From the NCBI RefSeq assembly GCF_900188205.1, contig NZ_FZOH01000003.1, forward strand, positions 208,539 to 272,538: DNA of 64,000 bases. The letters run 5' to 3'. This DNA comes from Geodermatophilus saharensis (GTDB taxonomy: Bacteria > Actinomycetota > Actinomycetes > Mycobacteriales > Geodermatophilaceae). The notes beneath the pieces are model-generated. The model saw nothing but the letters and a program-made list of their open reading frames with translations, was not told where the DNA came from and ran no database searches. Positions 20,155-28,499 of this stretch are shown piece by piece. Positions within the stretch are counted from its first letter, which is position 1. Each line of letters starts with the position of its first letter. The position numbers and the translations under genes are program-made.

Positions 20155-20640
20155 GTGTCCCTGCACCGGCACTACCCGCCCGACCTCTACCGCGGCACCA
20201 CCGGGGAGGCCAGTGCCTGGCTGCGCCCCGCCGACCGCCCGCCGGACACCGTCTCGGCCGCCGGCGTCACCTGCGAGTTCCTCGCCACCGGCGACCAGAC
20301 CGCGGGCCGCTTCGGCCTCTACCGGTGGACCTTCGGCCAGGAGCCCTCCGGCCCCGGGCCGCACTTCCACCGGTCGATCTCCGAGCAGTTCTACGTGCTG
20401 TCGGGCACGGTCGAGGTCTACGACGGCCGGTCGTGGGGCACCGCCGGCCCCGGCGACTTCCTCTACGTCCCCGAGGGGGGCGTGCACGGCTTCCGCGGCG
20501 GGGACCGCGCCACGATGCTGCTCATGTTCGCCCCGGGCGGCCCGCGCGAGGAGTACTTCCAGACGCTGGCCCGCGGGGAGCGCATGACGCCGGAGGAGCG
20601 GGCGGAGTTCATGCTCCGCCACGACACGTACTGGGTGTGA
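20155..20640 (+). CDS. Cupin domain protein
   Basis: 161 residues with one cupin barrel: PGPHFHRSISEQFYVLSGTVEVYDG is motif 1 (two His and Glu as metal ligands), and PGDFLYVPEGGVHGFR is motif 2 with the last His. A C-terminal helix follows. It could be a metal-dependent enzyme or binding protein; substrate not predictable. GTG start with AAGGAGGG 8 nt upstream. Divergent from the MFS gene, suggesting shared control. Confidence 0.85.
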   Translation: MSLHRHYPPDLYRGTTGEASAWLRPADRPPDTVSAAGVTCEFLATGDQTAGRFGLYRWTFGQEPSGPGPHFHRSISEQFYVLSGTVEVYDGRSWGTAGPGDFLYVPEGGVHGFRGGDRATMLLMFAPGGPREEYFQTLARGERMTPEERAEFMLRHDTYWV

Positions 20641-20813
20641 CGCCGGCCGCGTGACGCCGCGGGGGCGGTCCGGCGCGCCCCGAGTGATCGGTTGCGGTCG
20701 ACGACACGCGCCGACACGCCGTGCCGGGCGGCAGCGACTGCGCGCTCGGCCCGGACGGCGCCTGGCCCGCCCGCACCGCACACCTGCACGGGCGGGGCCG
20801 TGGCGACCGGTCC

Positions 20814-21749
20814 TCAGCGGTGGATGACCTCCCGGAACCGGGCGCAGCTCTCCTCGATCGCCGCCTGTGCGGCCGGCGAGGCCCCGCCCATGTCGAAGAA
20901 GCCGTGGATCATGCCGTCGTAGCGCAGCACGTGCGCCGTCCCGCCCGCGGCCTCGAGCGCCTTGCCGTAGGCCTCGCCCTCGTCGCGCAGCGGGTCGTAC
21001 TCCGCGGTGACGACGACCGCCGGCGGCAGGCCGGACAGGTCGCCGTGGTGCAGCGGCGACAGGCGCGCGTCCCGGGCGTCCTCCCACGCCCCGGCGTAAT
21101 GGCCGTAGAACCAGTCCATCGTGTCCTGCTCGAGGAAGTAGCCCTTGGCGTTCTCCTGGCGGGAGGGGTACTCGCCCTCGGCGTCGACGGCGGGGTAGAT
21201 CAGCAGCTGCCCGACCAGCGGCGTGCCGTCGTCGCGCAGGGTCTGGGCGACGACGGCCGCGAGGTTGCCGCCGGCGCTGTCGCCGGCCACCGCGAGGCGG
21301 GGGTCCCCGCCGAACTCGTCGAGGTGCTGAGCCACCCAGCGGGCCGCCGCGACCGCGTCCTCGGCGGCGGCGGGGAAGGGGTGCTCGGGCGCCAGCCGGT
21401 AGTCGACGGCGACCACGACGGCCTCCGCGTGCCGGCAGACGTTGCGGACCATGTTGTCGTGGGTGTCGAGGTCGCCGATCACCCAGCCGCCACCGTGGAA
21501 GAAGACGACGGTGGGCAACGGCCCGGAGGCGTCGGGGCGGTACACCCGCGCCCGCAGGTCGCCCTCCGCGCCGGGCACGGTGCGGTCCTCGGTGCTGCCC
21601 ACCGGGACGACCTGCTCGGGCGTGCGCACGTCCCGGGTGAGGGCGAGGTAATAGGCGCGCCCGGCCTCGGGCGTGCCCTCGCTCAGCGGCGGCGCACCCG
21701 ACTCCTCGAGCACGGTGAGCAGGGCGGCGATGTGCGGGTCGACCGGCAC
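20814..21749 (-). CDS. Alpha/beta hydrolase, hormone-sensitive-lipase family (esterase)
   Basis: 311 residues. The family IV oxyanion motif FFHGGGWVIGD and the nucleophile motif GDSAGGN are present, with the catalytic Asp in EYDPLRDEG and His in DGMIHGFFDMGG. Cytoplasmic, no signal peptide. GTG start with AGGAG 7 nt upstream; 33 bp after the Baeyer-Villiger monooxygenase gene. Next to such an oxygenase it most likely hydrolyses the ester or lactone product. Confidence 0.9.
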   Translation of the reverse strand: MPVDPHIAALLTVLEESGAPPLSEGTPEAGRAYYLALTRDVRTPEQVVPVGSTEDRTVPGAEGDLRARVYRPDASGPLPTVVFFHGGGWVIGDLDTHDNMVRNVCRHAEAVVVAVDYRLAPEHPFPAAAEDAVAAARWVAQHLDEFGGDPRLAVAGDSAGGNLAAVVAQTLRDDGTPLVGQLLIYPAVDAEGEYPSRQENAKGYFLEQDTMDWFYGHYAGAWEDARDARLSPLHHGDLSGLPPAVVVTAEYDPLRDEGEAYGKALEAAGGTAHVLRYDGMIHGFFDMGGASPAAQAAIEESCARFREVIHR

Positions 21750-21782
21750 GGGGGGACTCCTGACGTCGTCGGGGGGAGGTGG

Positions 21783-23297
21783 TCAGCGGTACACGAGGGA
21801 GCCGTCGTCGAGGTCGGCCTTCGGCAGCAGCTCGGCCTCCTGCGCGTGCTCGAGCATGTGGGTCCACGGCTCGCGGTCGCCCTGCTTGAACAGCAGGTGC
21901 TGGGAGCGCAGGACGTAGCCGGCGTTGAAGTTCTCCGGGTCCGACCAGGGCTTGAGCTGCATCCCGGCGTCCTCCGGGCGCAGCTCCGGTACGACCGTCC
22001 GGGCGCCCTTCTCCTGCATGCGCGCGAAGAGCCGGTCGACGAGGTCGCAGACGAGGTCCACGCGCAGCGTCCAGCTGTGCCGGAAGTAGCCGAACACGTA
22101 GGCCATGTTCGGCACGCCGCTGATCATCAGGCCGCGCCAGGTGACCCGCTCCGGGAAGGCCACCGGCTCCCCGTCGACGGTGAAGGAGACGTCGCCGAAC
22201 GCGGAGAGGTTGAAGCCGGTGGCGGTGACGACGACGTCGGCCTCGAGCTCGTCGCCGGAGCCGACCCGGATGCCCTTCTCGGTGAACGTGTCGATGGTGT
22301 CGGTGACGATCGACGCCTTCCCCTCCCGGATCGCCGCGAACAGGTCGCCCTCCGGGACGATCGCGATGCGCTGCTGCCACGGCCGGTAGCGCGGCGTGAA
22401 GTGCTTCTCGACGTCGAACCCCTCGGGCAGCAGGGGCCGCATGGACTCGATGAGGAAGGCGTGCAGGTCGTCGGGTGCCTCGTGCGACAGACGCGCCAGC
22501 TCGTTGAACTGGGCGGCGTAGGCGCGGCGGAGGATCTCGTGCGTCCAGTCCTCGGGGACGTCGAGTGCGCGCAGCGTCACGGCGAGCTCGTGGGTCAGCG
22601 GCGGCGCGAGGAAGTAGGAGGGGGAGCGCTGCAGCATCGTCACGTGCGCCGCGTCCTTGGCGATCGCCGGGATCAGCGTGGCGGCGGTCGACCCCGAGCC
22701 GATGACGACCACCCGCTTGCCGGTGAGGTCGAGGTCCTCGGGCCAGGACTGCGGGTGGACGACGACGCCCTGGTAGCGGTCCATGCCCTCCCACCGCGGC
22801 CGGTAGGGCTCGGCGTGGTTGTAGTAGCCCTGGCACATCCACAGCCAGTCGGTGGTCATCCGCAGCCGCTCGCCGGTGTCCTCGCGGGTGACCTCCACCG
22901 TCCACCGGGCGTCCTCGCTGGACCAGGAGGCGGCGGTGACCCGGTGCCGGTAGCGGATGCGCGGGGCGAGGTCGTCCTCGGCGATGACCTCGTCGAGGTA
23001 GGCCAGGATCTCCTCGCCCGCGGCGATCGACGGGCCGCGCCACGGCTTGTGCCGGTAGCCGTAGGTGAACAGGTCGCTGTCGGAGCGCACGCCCGGGTAG
23101 CGGTGGGTCCACCAGGTCCCGCCCCGGGCCTCCTGCGCGTCGAGGAGCACGAACGTCCGGTCGGGGAACCGCTCCCGCAGGTGGTGCGCGGCCCCGATGC
23201 CCGACACCCCGGCCCCCACGATGAGGACGTCGACGTGCTCGACGTCCTCCGTCGTGGGGGCCGGGGCCTCGAGGGTCGCCGTTCCGGTCGTGGTCAT
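21783..23297 (-). CDS. Baeyer-Villiger flavin monooxygenase (EthA-like)
   Basis: 504 residues. Inserts oxygen next to a ketone using FAD, NADPH and O2, giving an ester or lactone. The FAD motif VLIVGAGVSGIGAA is near residue 24; YQGVVVHPQSWPEDLD is a variant of the Baeyer-Villiger fingerprint, followed by the NADPH motif VVVIGSGSTAATLIP and later VVTATGFNL. GGTWWTHRYPGVRSDSD and LLPEGFDVEKHFTPRYRPWQQRI closely resemble mycobacterial EthA. ATG with GGAGG 7 nt upstream. Lies between a P450 and an esterase gene, all transcribed together. Confidence 0.9.
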   Translation of the reverse strand: MTTTGTATLEAPAPTTEDVEHVDVLIVGAGVSGIGAAHHLRERFPDRTFVLLDAQEARGGTWWTHRYPGVRSDSDLFTYGYRHKPWRGPSIAAGEEILAYLDEVIAEDDLAPRIRYRHRVTAASWSSEDARWTVEVTREDTGERLRMTTDWLWMCQGYYNHAEPYRPRWEGMDRYQGVVVHPQSWPEDLDLTGKRVVVIGSGSTAATLIPAIAKDAAHVTMLQRSPSYFLAPPLTHELAVTLRALDVPEDWTHEILRRAYAAQFNELARLSHEAPDDLHAFLIESMRPLLPEGFDVEKHFTPRYRPWQQRIAIVPEGDLFAAIREGKASIVTDTIDTFTEKGIRVGSGDELEADVVVTATGFNLSAFGDVSFTVDGEPVAFPERVTWRGLMISGVPNMAYVFGYFRHSWTLRVDLVCDLVDRLFARMQEKGARTVVPELRPEDAGMQLKPWSDPENFNAGYVLRSQHLLFKQGDREPWTHMLEHAQEAELLPKADLDDGSLVYR

Positions 23298-23336
23298 GGC
23301 CTGACCTCCCTGGGGACTGTGACGCAGGTCATGAAC

Positions 23337-24632
23337 CTAACCGGGCGAGTTGCGATACGGCGAGGAGACGGGGGTGTCGGCACGGCGGGTCGTCACCGGG
23401 CGCGCCCGCCGGCCGGTGAGCACCGGCAGCGCGTCGACGCCGTGGACGAACGACAGACGGCGGAACGACAGCCCCTCGGGCGGGACGGCGAGGGCCAGGT
23501 CGGGGAAGCGCCGCAGCAGCGCCGGCAGCACGACGGCCAGCTCCAGCCGGGCCAGCTCGGCGCCGACGCACCGGTGGATGCCGTGCCCGAAGGCCAGGTG
23601 CCCGCCGACGTCCACGGCCCGCCGGGCGAAGCGGGGGAAGGCCACCTGCACCACCGACAGGTGGCGCAGCAGCTCCTCCACCACCCGCTCGACGTCGCGC
23701 GGGGAGCCCTCGCGCACCAGCGCCGCGGTCGCGGGGTCGCGCAGCAGCACCAGCGTGCCCAGCGAGATCATCGCGGCCGTCGTCTCGAACCCGCCGGTGA
23801 CGACGCCGTCGGCGAGGCCGACGAGGTCGGCGTCGGACACGGTGTCCCCGTGGGCGCGCACGATCCGCCCGATGAGGCCGTCGCCGGGCTCGCGGCGCTG
23901 GGCGGCCACCGCCTCGGCCAGCGACCGGCGCTGCGCGGAGACCGCGCCGAGGGCCCCGGCGGTGCCCCGCGTGGCGTCGAAGCGGCGGGCGCCCAGCCGC
24001 CGGACGAGCCCTGCGTCGGCCCCGTCGAGCCCGAGCAGGTCGCAGATCGTCTGCAGGGGCACCGGCGCGGAGACGTGCCGCGCGAGGTCGGCCGGCGACC
24101 CGGCCGCGGCCAGGGCGTCGAGCTGCCGGTGCACCGTCCGCTCGACGGCCGGCGCCAGCCGCTGCACGCGGGCGCGGGTGAACTCGGGTGCCACCAGCGC
24201 CCGCAGCCGGGTGTGGTCCGGGGGGTCGGTCATGCCCAGGCCGCCGACGTCGTCGGCGGTGACCGGGCCGTCGCCGCCGAACAGGTGGCGCACGTCGGTG
24301 CTGAACCCGGCGTGGTCGGCGAGCACCGCGCGGGCCTCCGCGGCGCCGGTGACGAGGTGCACCGCCAGGTCGAAGGGCAGCTCGAGGCGGTGCACCGGCC
24401 CGCGCGCCGCCAGCTCGGTGAACTCCGGCACCGGGTCGAGGCCGTTGCGCCGCAGCGGCAGGGTGGCCGACCGCGGGAGGGCGCGCAGGACGGCGGGGTC
24501 CGGTCCGCGGCGCCGCACCCGGCGGGCCAGCCGGGAGCCCACCCGGGAGCCCAGCCACGCGCGCAGCCGGGACGGCGGCGGGGTCCGGCGCGCGGGTGGT
24601 GCGGGGGTGCGGACCTGCTCGAGAGTGCTCAT
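23337..24632 (-). CDS. Cytochrome P450 with internal deletion before the heme loop
   Basis: 431 residues with a ~45-residue basic N-terminal extension. The I helix is VTGGFETTAAMISLG, the ExxR motif is Glu320-Arg323 (EELLR) and the heme loop FGHGIHRCVGA carries Cys355. Only 32 residues separate Arg323 from Cys355, against 67 in P450cam: after VDVGG (ending at 344) the chain jumps to HLAFGHG, so the usual strand and meander with its NRDP...F.DPDRLD..R pattern are missing. The reading frame is intact. It may be inactive or structurally unusual. First gene of the P450-monooxygenase-esterase operon. Confidence 0.85.
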   Translation of the reverse strand: MSTLEQVRTPAPPARRTPPPSRLRAWLGSRVGSRLARRVRRRGPDPAVLRALPRSATLPLRRNGLDPVPEFTELAARGPVHRLELPFDLAVHLVTGAAEARAVLADHAGFSTDVRHLFGGDGPVTADDVGGLGMTDPPDHTRLRALVAPEFTRARVQRLAPAVERTVHRQLDALAAAGSPADLARHVSAPVPLQTICDLLGLDGADAGLVRRLGARRFDATRGTAGALGAVSAQRRSLAEAVAAQRREPGDGLIGRIVRAHGDTVSDADLVGLADGVVTGGFETTAAMISLGTLVLLRDPATAALVREGSPRDVERVVEELLRHLSVVQVAFPRFARRAVDVGGHLAFGHGIHRCVGAELARLELAVVLPALLRRFPDLALAVPPEGLSFRRLSFVHGVDALPVLTGRRARPVTTRRADTPVSSPYRNSPG

Positions 24633-24837
24633 GACGCCTCGTCTCGGCCACGGACGGCGGGGCTCCGGCGGGAGGTGACCGCGTCCCGGCCGGGCAGGTC
24701 GAGCCTCCCGACCGGGCACTGCGGCGACCATCGGGTGGCCCCCCCGACTGCGTGCGGCGGGCTGGGGGTGGACCCGTAGGGGCGCCGCCGGACCGCGGGC
24801 CCGGCCGTCCCCGCGTCGACGAGCGGGAGCGCGCCCG
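24633..24837. promoter_or_regulatory. Divergent promoter region, P450 operon and aldo/keto reductase
   Basis: 205 bp between two outward-reading starts. It must carry both promoters. I see no convincing hexamers or operator palindrome. Confidence 0.4.
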
Positions 24838-25884
24838 GTGTGGCCTGCTGTGCGCATGGAACTGCGCACCCTCGGCCGCAGCGGCTGTGCCGTCTCGGCC
24901 CTGTGCCTGGGCACGATGACCTTCGGCGCCGAGACCGACGAGCCCGGCGCGCACGAGCAGCTCGACGTCTTCGTCGAGGCGGGCGGCACGCTGGTCGACA
25001 CCGCCGACGTCTACTCCGCCGGCCTGTCGGAGGAGATCGTCGGTCGCTGGCTGGCGGCCCGCCCGGCCGACGTGCGCGACCGCGTCGTCCTGGCGACCAA
25101 GGGCCGCTTCCCGATGGGCACCGAGCCCAACGCGCTGGGCAGCTCCCGCCGGCACCTGCGGCGGGCGCTGGACGACTCGCTGCGCCGGCTCGGCGTCGAG
25201 CACGTCGACCTCTACCAGCTGCACGCGTGGGACCCGCTGACCCCGCTGGAGGAGTCGCTGCGCTTCCTCGACGACGCGGTGTCCGCCGGCAAGGTCGGCT
25301 ACCCCGGCCTGTCGAACTTCACCGGCTGGCAGCTGCAGCGCGCCGTCGACGTCGCCGAGCGCGACCGCCTGGCCGTCCCGGTCACGCTGCAGCCCAACTA
25401 CAGCCTGCTGGTGCGCGGCGTCGAGGCCGAGATCGTGCCGGCGTGCCTGTTCAACGGGCTGGGCCTGCTGCCGTGGGGTCCGCTCGCCGGTGGCTGGCTG
25501 TCGGGCAAGTACACCCGCGACCAGCGGCCGCAGGGCACCACCCGCCTCGGCGAGGACCCCGACCGCGGCATGGAGGCCTACGACCGCGTCGGCGGGCGGG
25601 AGCGCACGTGGGACGTCCTGGAGGCGGTGCAGGACGTCGCCGAGGCGCGCGGGGTGTCGATGCCCCAGGTGGCGCTGGCCTGGCTGCGCGCCCGGCCGGC
25701 CGTCACCTCGGTGATCCTCGGGGCGCGCACCACCGGGCAGCTGCGCGACAACCTGGGCTCGGCGGACCTGGTGCTGTCGGCCGAGGAGACCGCGCGCCTG
25801 GACGCGGTCAGCGACCCGGCCGCGCCGGACTACCCCTACGGCGAGCTGGGGGTCGAGCAGCGCAGCCGCACCCTGTCCGGCTGA
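24838..25884 (+). CDS. Aldo/keto reductase
   Basis: 348 residues, NADPH-dependent carbonyl reductase of the AKR TIM-barrel fold. The tetrad Asp and Tyr are in GTLVDTADVYSAGLSE, Lys in VVLATKGRF, and His in VDLYQLHAWD. GLLPWGPLAGGWLSGKY and SVILGARTTGQLRDNL (cofactor loop) are typical of AKR11/AKR12-like proteins. GTG at 24838 has GGAG 8 nt upstream; an ATG at 24856 (MELRTLG) matches the family's usual N terminus better but lacks a ribosome site. Divergent from the P450 operon and may process its carbonyl products. Confidence 0.9.
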   Translation: MWPAVRMELRTLGRSGCAVSALCLGTMTFGAETDEPGAHEQLDVFVEAGGTLVDTADVYSAGLSEEIVGRWLAARPADVRDRVVLATKGRFPMGTEPNALGSSRRHLRRALDDSLRRLGVEHVDLYQLHAWDPLTPLEESLRFLDDAVSAGKVGYPGLSNFTGWQLQRAVDVAERDRLAVPVTLQPNYSLLVRGVEAEIVPACLFNGLGLLPWGPLAGGWLSGKYTRDQRPQGTTRLGEDPDRGMEAYDRVGGRERTWDVLEAVQDVAEARGVSMPQVALAWLRARPAVTSVILGARTTGQLRDNLGSADLVLSAEETARLDAVSDPAAPDYPYGELGVEQRSRTLSG

Positions 25885-25891
25885 CCGGCCC

Positions 25892-26713
25892 GTGCGCGGC
25901 GTGATCCGGGCGCTGCTGGTGGTCCTCGTCGTGTGCGCGGTGCTGGTCGGCCTGCTGTGGGTGTTCCAGCGGCGCCTGGTCTACCTCCCGGACGACGGTC
26001 CGCTGCCGGCCGCCGCCGACGCCGTCCCCGGCGCCCGCGACGTCCGGCTGAGGACCGCCGACGGCCTCTCGCTCGGCGCGTGGTTCGTCCCGGGCCCGGA
26101 CCGCGGGGCGCCGGCCGTCCTGGTGGCCGGCGGCAACGGCGGACACCGGGCGCTGCGGGCGCCGCTGGCGCGGGCGCTGGCCGACGCCGGGCTCGGGGTG
26201 CTGCTGTTCGACTACCGCGGCTACGGCGGCAACCCGGGCAGCCCGAGCGAGGAGGGGCTGGCCCTCGACGTGCGGGCCGCGCGCGACTGGCTGGTCGGGG
26301 ACGCGGGCGTCGCGCAGGAGCGGCTCGTCTACTACGGCGAGAGCCTGGGCTGTGGGGTCGTCACCGCGCTGGCGACCGAGCACCCGCCCGCGGGGCTGCT
26401 GCTGCGCTCGCCGTTCGTCGACCTCGCCGCCGTGGGCGGGCACCACTACCCGTTCCTGCCGGTCCGGCTGCTGCTGCGCGACCGGTACCCGGTCGCCGAG
26501 CAGGTCGCCCGCGTGCGGGTGCCGACGACGGTCGTGCTCGGCGACGCCGACGCGATCGTGCCGCCGGAGCAGAGCCGGCGGGTGGCCGCGGCCGCCGCCC
26601 GGCTGCACCGGCTGGTGGAGGTGCCCGGCGCGGACCACAACGACGCCGTGCTGCTCGACGGGGAGGCGCTGGTGGCCGCCGTCGTGGAGCTCGCCGGACC
26701 GGCACGGGGGTGA
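25892..26713 (+). CDS. Membrane-anchored alpha/beta hydrolase (BEM46/ABHD13-like)
   Basis: 273 residues. A single N-terminal helix (residues about 5-25, IRALLVVLVVCAVLVGLLWVF) is followed by a serine hydrolase domain: LFDYRGYGGNPGSPSEEG, nucleophile elbow YYGESLGCG, catalytic Asp in VLGDADAIVPP and His in GADHNDAVL. The hydrolase domain may lie outside or inside the membrane; topology is not certain. GTG start 7 bp after the aldo/keto reductase stop, so probably cotranscribed. Confidence 0.87.
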   Translation: MRGVIRALLVVLVVCAVLVGLLWVFQRRLVYLPDDGPLPAAADAVPGARDVRLRTADGLSLGAWFVPGPDRGAPAVLVAGGNGGHRALRAPLARALADAGLGVLLFDYRGYGGNPGSPSEEGLALDVRAARDWLVGDAGVAQERLVYYGESLGCGVVTALATEHPPAGLLLRSPFVDLAAVGGHHYPFLPVRLLLRDRYPVAEQVARVRVPTTVVLGDADAIVPPEQSRRVAAAAARLHRLVEVPGADHNDAVLLDGEALVAAVVELAGPARG

Positions 26714-26727
26714 GGCGGGCGCAGTGC

Positions 26728-27678
26728 TCAGCGCGCCCGCAGGGACCCCGGCCGGAACCGGTGCAGCAGCCGGCGCGCGTGCCCCCCGCGGCGGCGGGCC
26801 GGCGGGGCCGGGAGCGGCCCGGCCGGCGCGGCGGCCTCCGTCCGCAGCGCGTCCCGCCGCCGCTCGAGCTCCGCCACCTCGGCGAGCAGGGCGGTGCGAC
26901 GTGCCGCGGCGGCCCGGTCGAGGCCCTGCCGGGCCGCGGCCGCCTCGGCGTCGGCACGCTGCCGCTGCTCCCGCCCGGTGTCCAGCATCCGGACGATCTC
27001 CTGGCGCGCCTGCAGCCGGGCGGCGGCCGCGTCGTCGGCGGCCCGCCGGGCGACCGCCGCGGCGTGCTCCGCGGCGGCGTCCTCGACCGCCCGCGCCTCG
27101 GCCAGCCGCGCCGCGATCGCCGCGTCGGTGTCCCGGCGCGCCCGCTCGGCCGCCTCGAGGACCCGGCCCGCCTCGGCGGCGGTCCGCTCGGCGCGGGCGG
27201 CCGCCACGGCCAGCACCCGCTCGGCCTCGGCCGCGGCGTCGGCGCGCACCCCGCGGGCGCAGGCCAGCACCTGCTCGGCCTCGGCCGCGGCGGCGCACCG
27301 GTCGGCCCGGGCCTCGGCGCGGATGCCGTCGGCCTGGTCGGCGGCCGCGGCCAGCAGCGCCGCGATCCGCCCGGACACCCGGACGAGCTCCGCGCCGCCG
27401 GAGGAGTGGGCCAGCAGCTCCCGGGCCTCCGCGAGCGCGGTCGCGGTCTCCAGGTGCCGCGCCAGCAGGTGCTCGCGCTCGCGCTCCGCGGTGGCCAGCT
27501 CGTCCTCCGCCCACCGGACGTAGGTGTCGACCTGGAAGCGGTCGTAGCCGGCCAGCGCGCGGTCGAACATCGGGCCGGCCGCGAGGACGGTGGGCAGGTC
27601 ACCGGCGACGTTGGGGCGCCGCGGGTCTGGGAGGTCGGTGGTGGCGGTCTGCGAGTCGGTGCGGAGCTCGATGCCCAT
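26728..27678 (-). CDS. DivIVA-like coiled-coil protein
   Basis: 316 residues. FDRALAGYDRFQVDTYVRWAEDEL (about residues 38-61) resembles the DivIVA N-terminal module with its conserved GYD and V-D-Y positions. Residues about 60-280 are a continuous Ala/Glu/Arg-rich coiled coil. The C terminus is Pro- then Arg-rich and basic. DivIVA/Wag31 proteins mark curved or polar membrane and organise cell-wall growth; this may be a paralogue rather than Wag31 itself because division genes are absent nearby. ATG start. Confidence 0.78.
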   Translation of the reverse strand: MGIELRTDSQTATTDLPDPRRPNVAGDLPTVLAAGPMFDRALAGYDRFQVDTYVRWAEDELATAEREREHLLARHLETATALAEARELLAHSSGGAELVRVSGRIAALLAAAADQADGIRAEARADRCAAAAEAEQVLACARGVRADAAAEAERVLAVAAARAERTAAEAGRVLEAAERARRDTDAAIAARLAEARAVEDAAAEHAAAVARRAADDAAAARLQARQEIVRMLDTGREQRQRADAEAAAARQGLDRAAAARRTALLAEVAELERRRDALRTEAAAPAGPLPAPPARRRGGHARRLLHRFRPGSLRAR

Positions 27679-27909
27679 GCCAGCTGCCTCTCCGCGGTCG
27701 GGTCCGGGCTGGGCACGCTACGGCCGCCCGGGCCGGCCGGCGGATGGGATCCGGCGGTGGTCACCCGGGGGCGTCGGAAGCCCGCCCGAAGGGGCGACGG
27801 CGGCGCCGGGATGCCGCCGCTGCGTCACCTCCCGCCGGACGTCGTCCCGGCGGGTGACACCGCCGGGGTCGCGGGGCGCGGAGCCCGTGCGGGCGAGCAC
27901 GCTGACCCC

Positions 27910-28158
27910 ATGGAGAACGTTCCCAGCACGCCGGCCCCGGGCGACCTGACCGTCCCGCTGCTGTCCGGGTGGGAGGGGGTCGGGGCCGGGCTGCTCCTGC
28001 TCGCCGCCCTCGCCGTCATGGTCCTGCTGCTGGCGGCCGCCCGGCCCGGTGCCGGCAACCGGTCGGAGTGGCAGGCGTGGCTGGACGCCCGTTCGGGTCG
28101 GGCCGGCGCCGCACCGGCCGACCCCGCCGACGGGCCGGGGGCGATCGCGGAAGGGTGA
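27910..28158 (+). CDS. Small single-pass membrane protein
   Basis: 82 residues: a short N terminus, one transmembrane helix (residues about 24-46, VGAGLLLLAALAVMVLLLAAA) and a hydrophilic tail with SEWQAWLDARSGR. I do not recognise a family. ATG at 27910 follows a 231-bp divergent space opposite the DivIVA-like gene. Convergent with the next small gene, whose stop is 22 bp away. Confidence 0.65.
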   Translation: MENVPSTPAPGDLTVPLLSGWEGVGAGLLLLAALAVMVLLLAAARPGAGNRSEWQAWLDARSGRAGAAPADPADGPGAIAEG

Positions 28159-28179
28159 CCCGGCACGCCCGGCCGGGGC

Positions 28180-28425
28180 TCAGCGCGGCGGACCGGGCAG
28201 CACCGAGCCCTCCAGCGCCGACCCCACCCAGTGCAGCGGCCGGGCGCCGCCGTCGGAGGGCCCCCACGCGTCCCGGGCCAGGACCGTGTCCCACAGGTGC
28301 ACGTGCGCGCGCCAGTGCCGGACCACCGCCCGGCGCAGCCTGCCCGCTCCCGGGGGCTCGTCCCGCCGCGGCAGGACGGCGGCCGTGAGGACGACCCCGG
28401 TGAGGACGGCGACCAGCTGGACCAT
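28180..28425 (-). CDS. Small membrane-associated protein
   Basis: 81 residues. One N-terminal hydrophobic helix (residues 1-20, MVQLVAVLTGVVLTAAVLP) then a soluble part with RHWRAHVHLWDTVLARDAWG and PLHWVGSALEGSVLPG. I do not recognise a family. ATG start. It is 74 bp downstream of the MFS pump with the Pro/Thr tail, same strand, possibly cotranscribed. Confidence 0.6.
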   Translation of the reverse strand: MVQLVAVLTGVVLTAAVLPRRDEPPGAGRLRRAVVRHWRAHVHLWDTVLARDAWGPSDGGARPLHWVGSALEGSVLPGPPR

Positions 28426-28499
28426 GACGCCAGGATCGACCCCGGCACCGGCCGGCGACAGGGGTGGAACGGCCCGGTAGCACAGCAGGGCTGCCGGGT

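Noticed and set aside
20641..20813. A small gene between the cupin and esterase genes
   Set aside because: Short frames here have no ribosome site, no recognisable motif and codon use unlike the neighbours.
18841..23112. A 4.3-kb minus-strand open frame across MFS, hydrolase and monooxygenase genes
   Set aside because: It is an out-of-frame shadow; three separate genes with intact motifs and ribosome sites explain this stretch.
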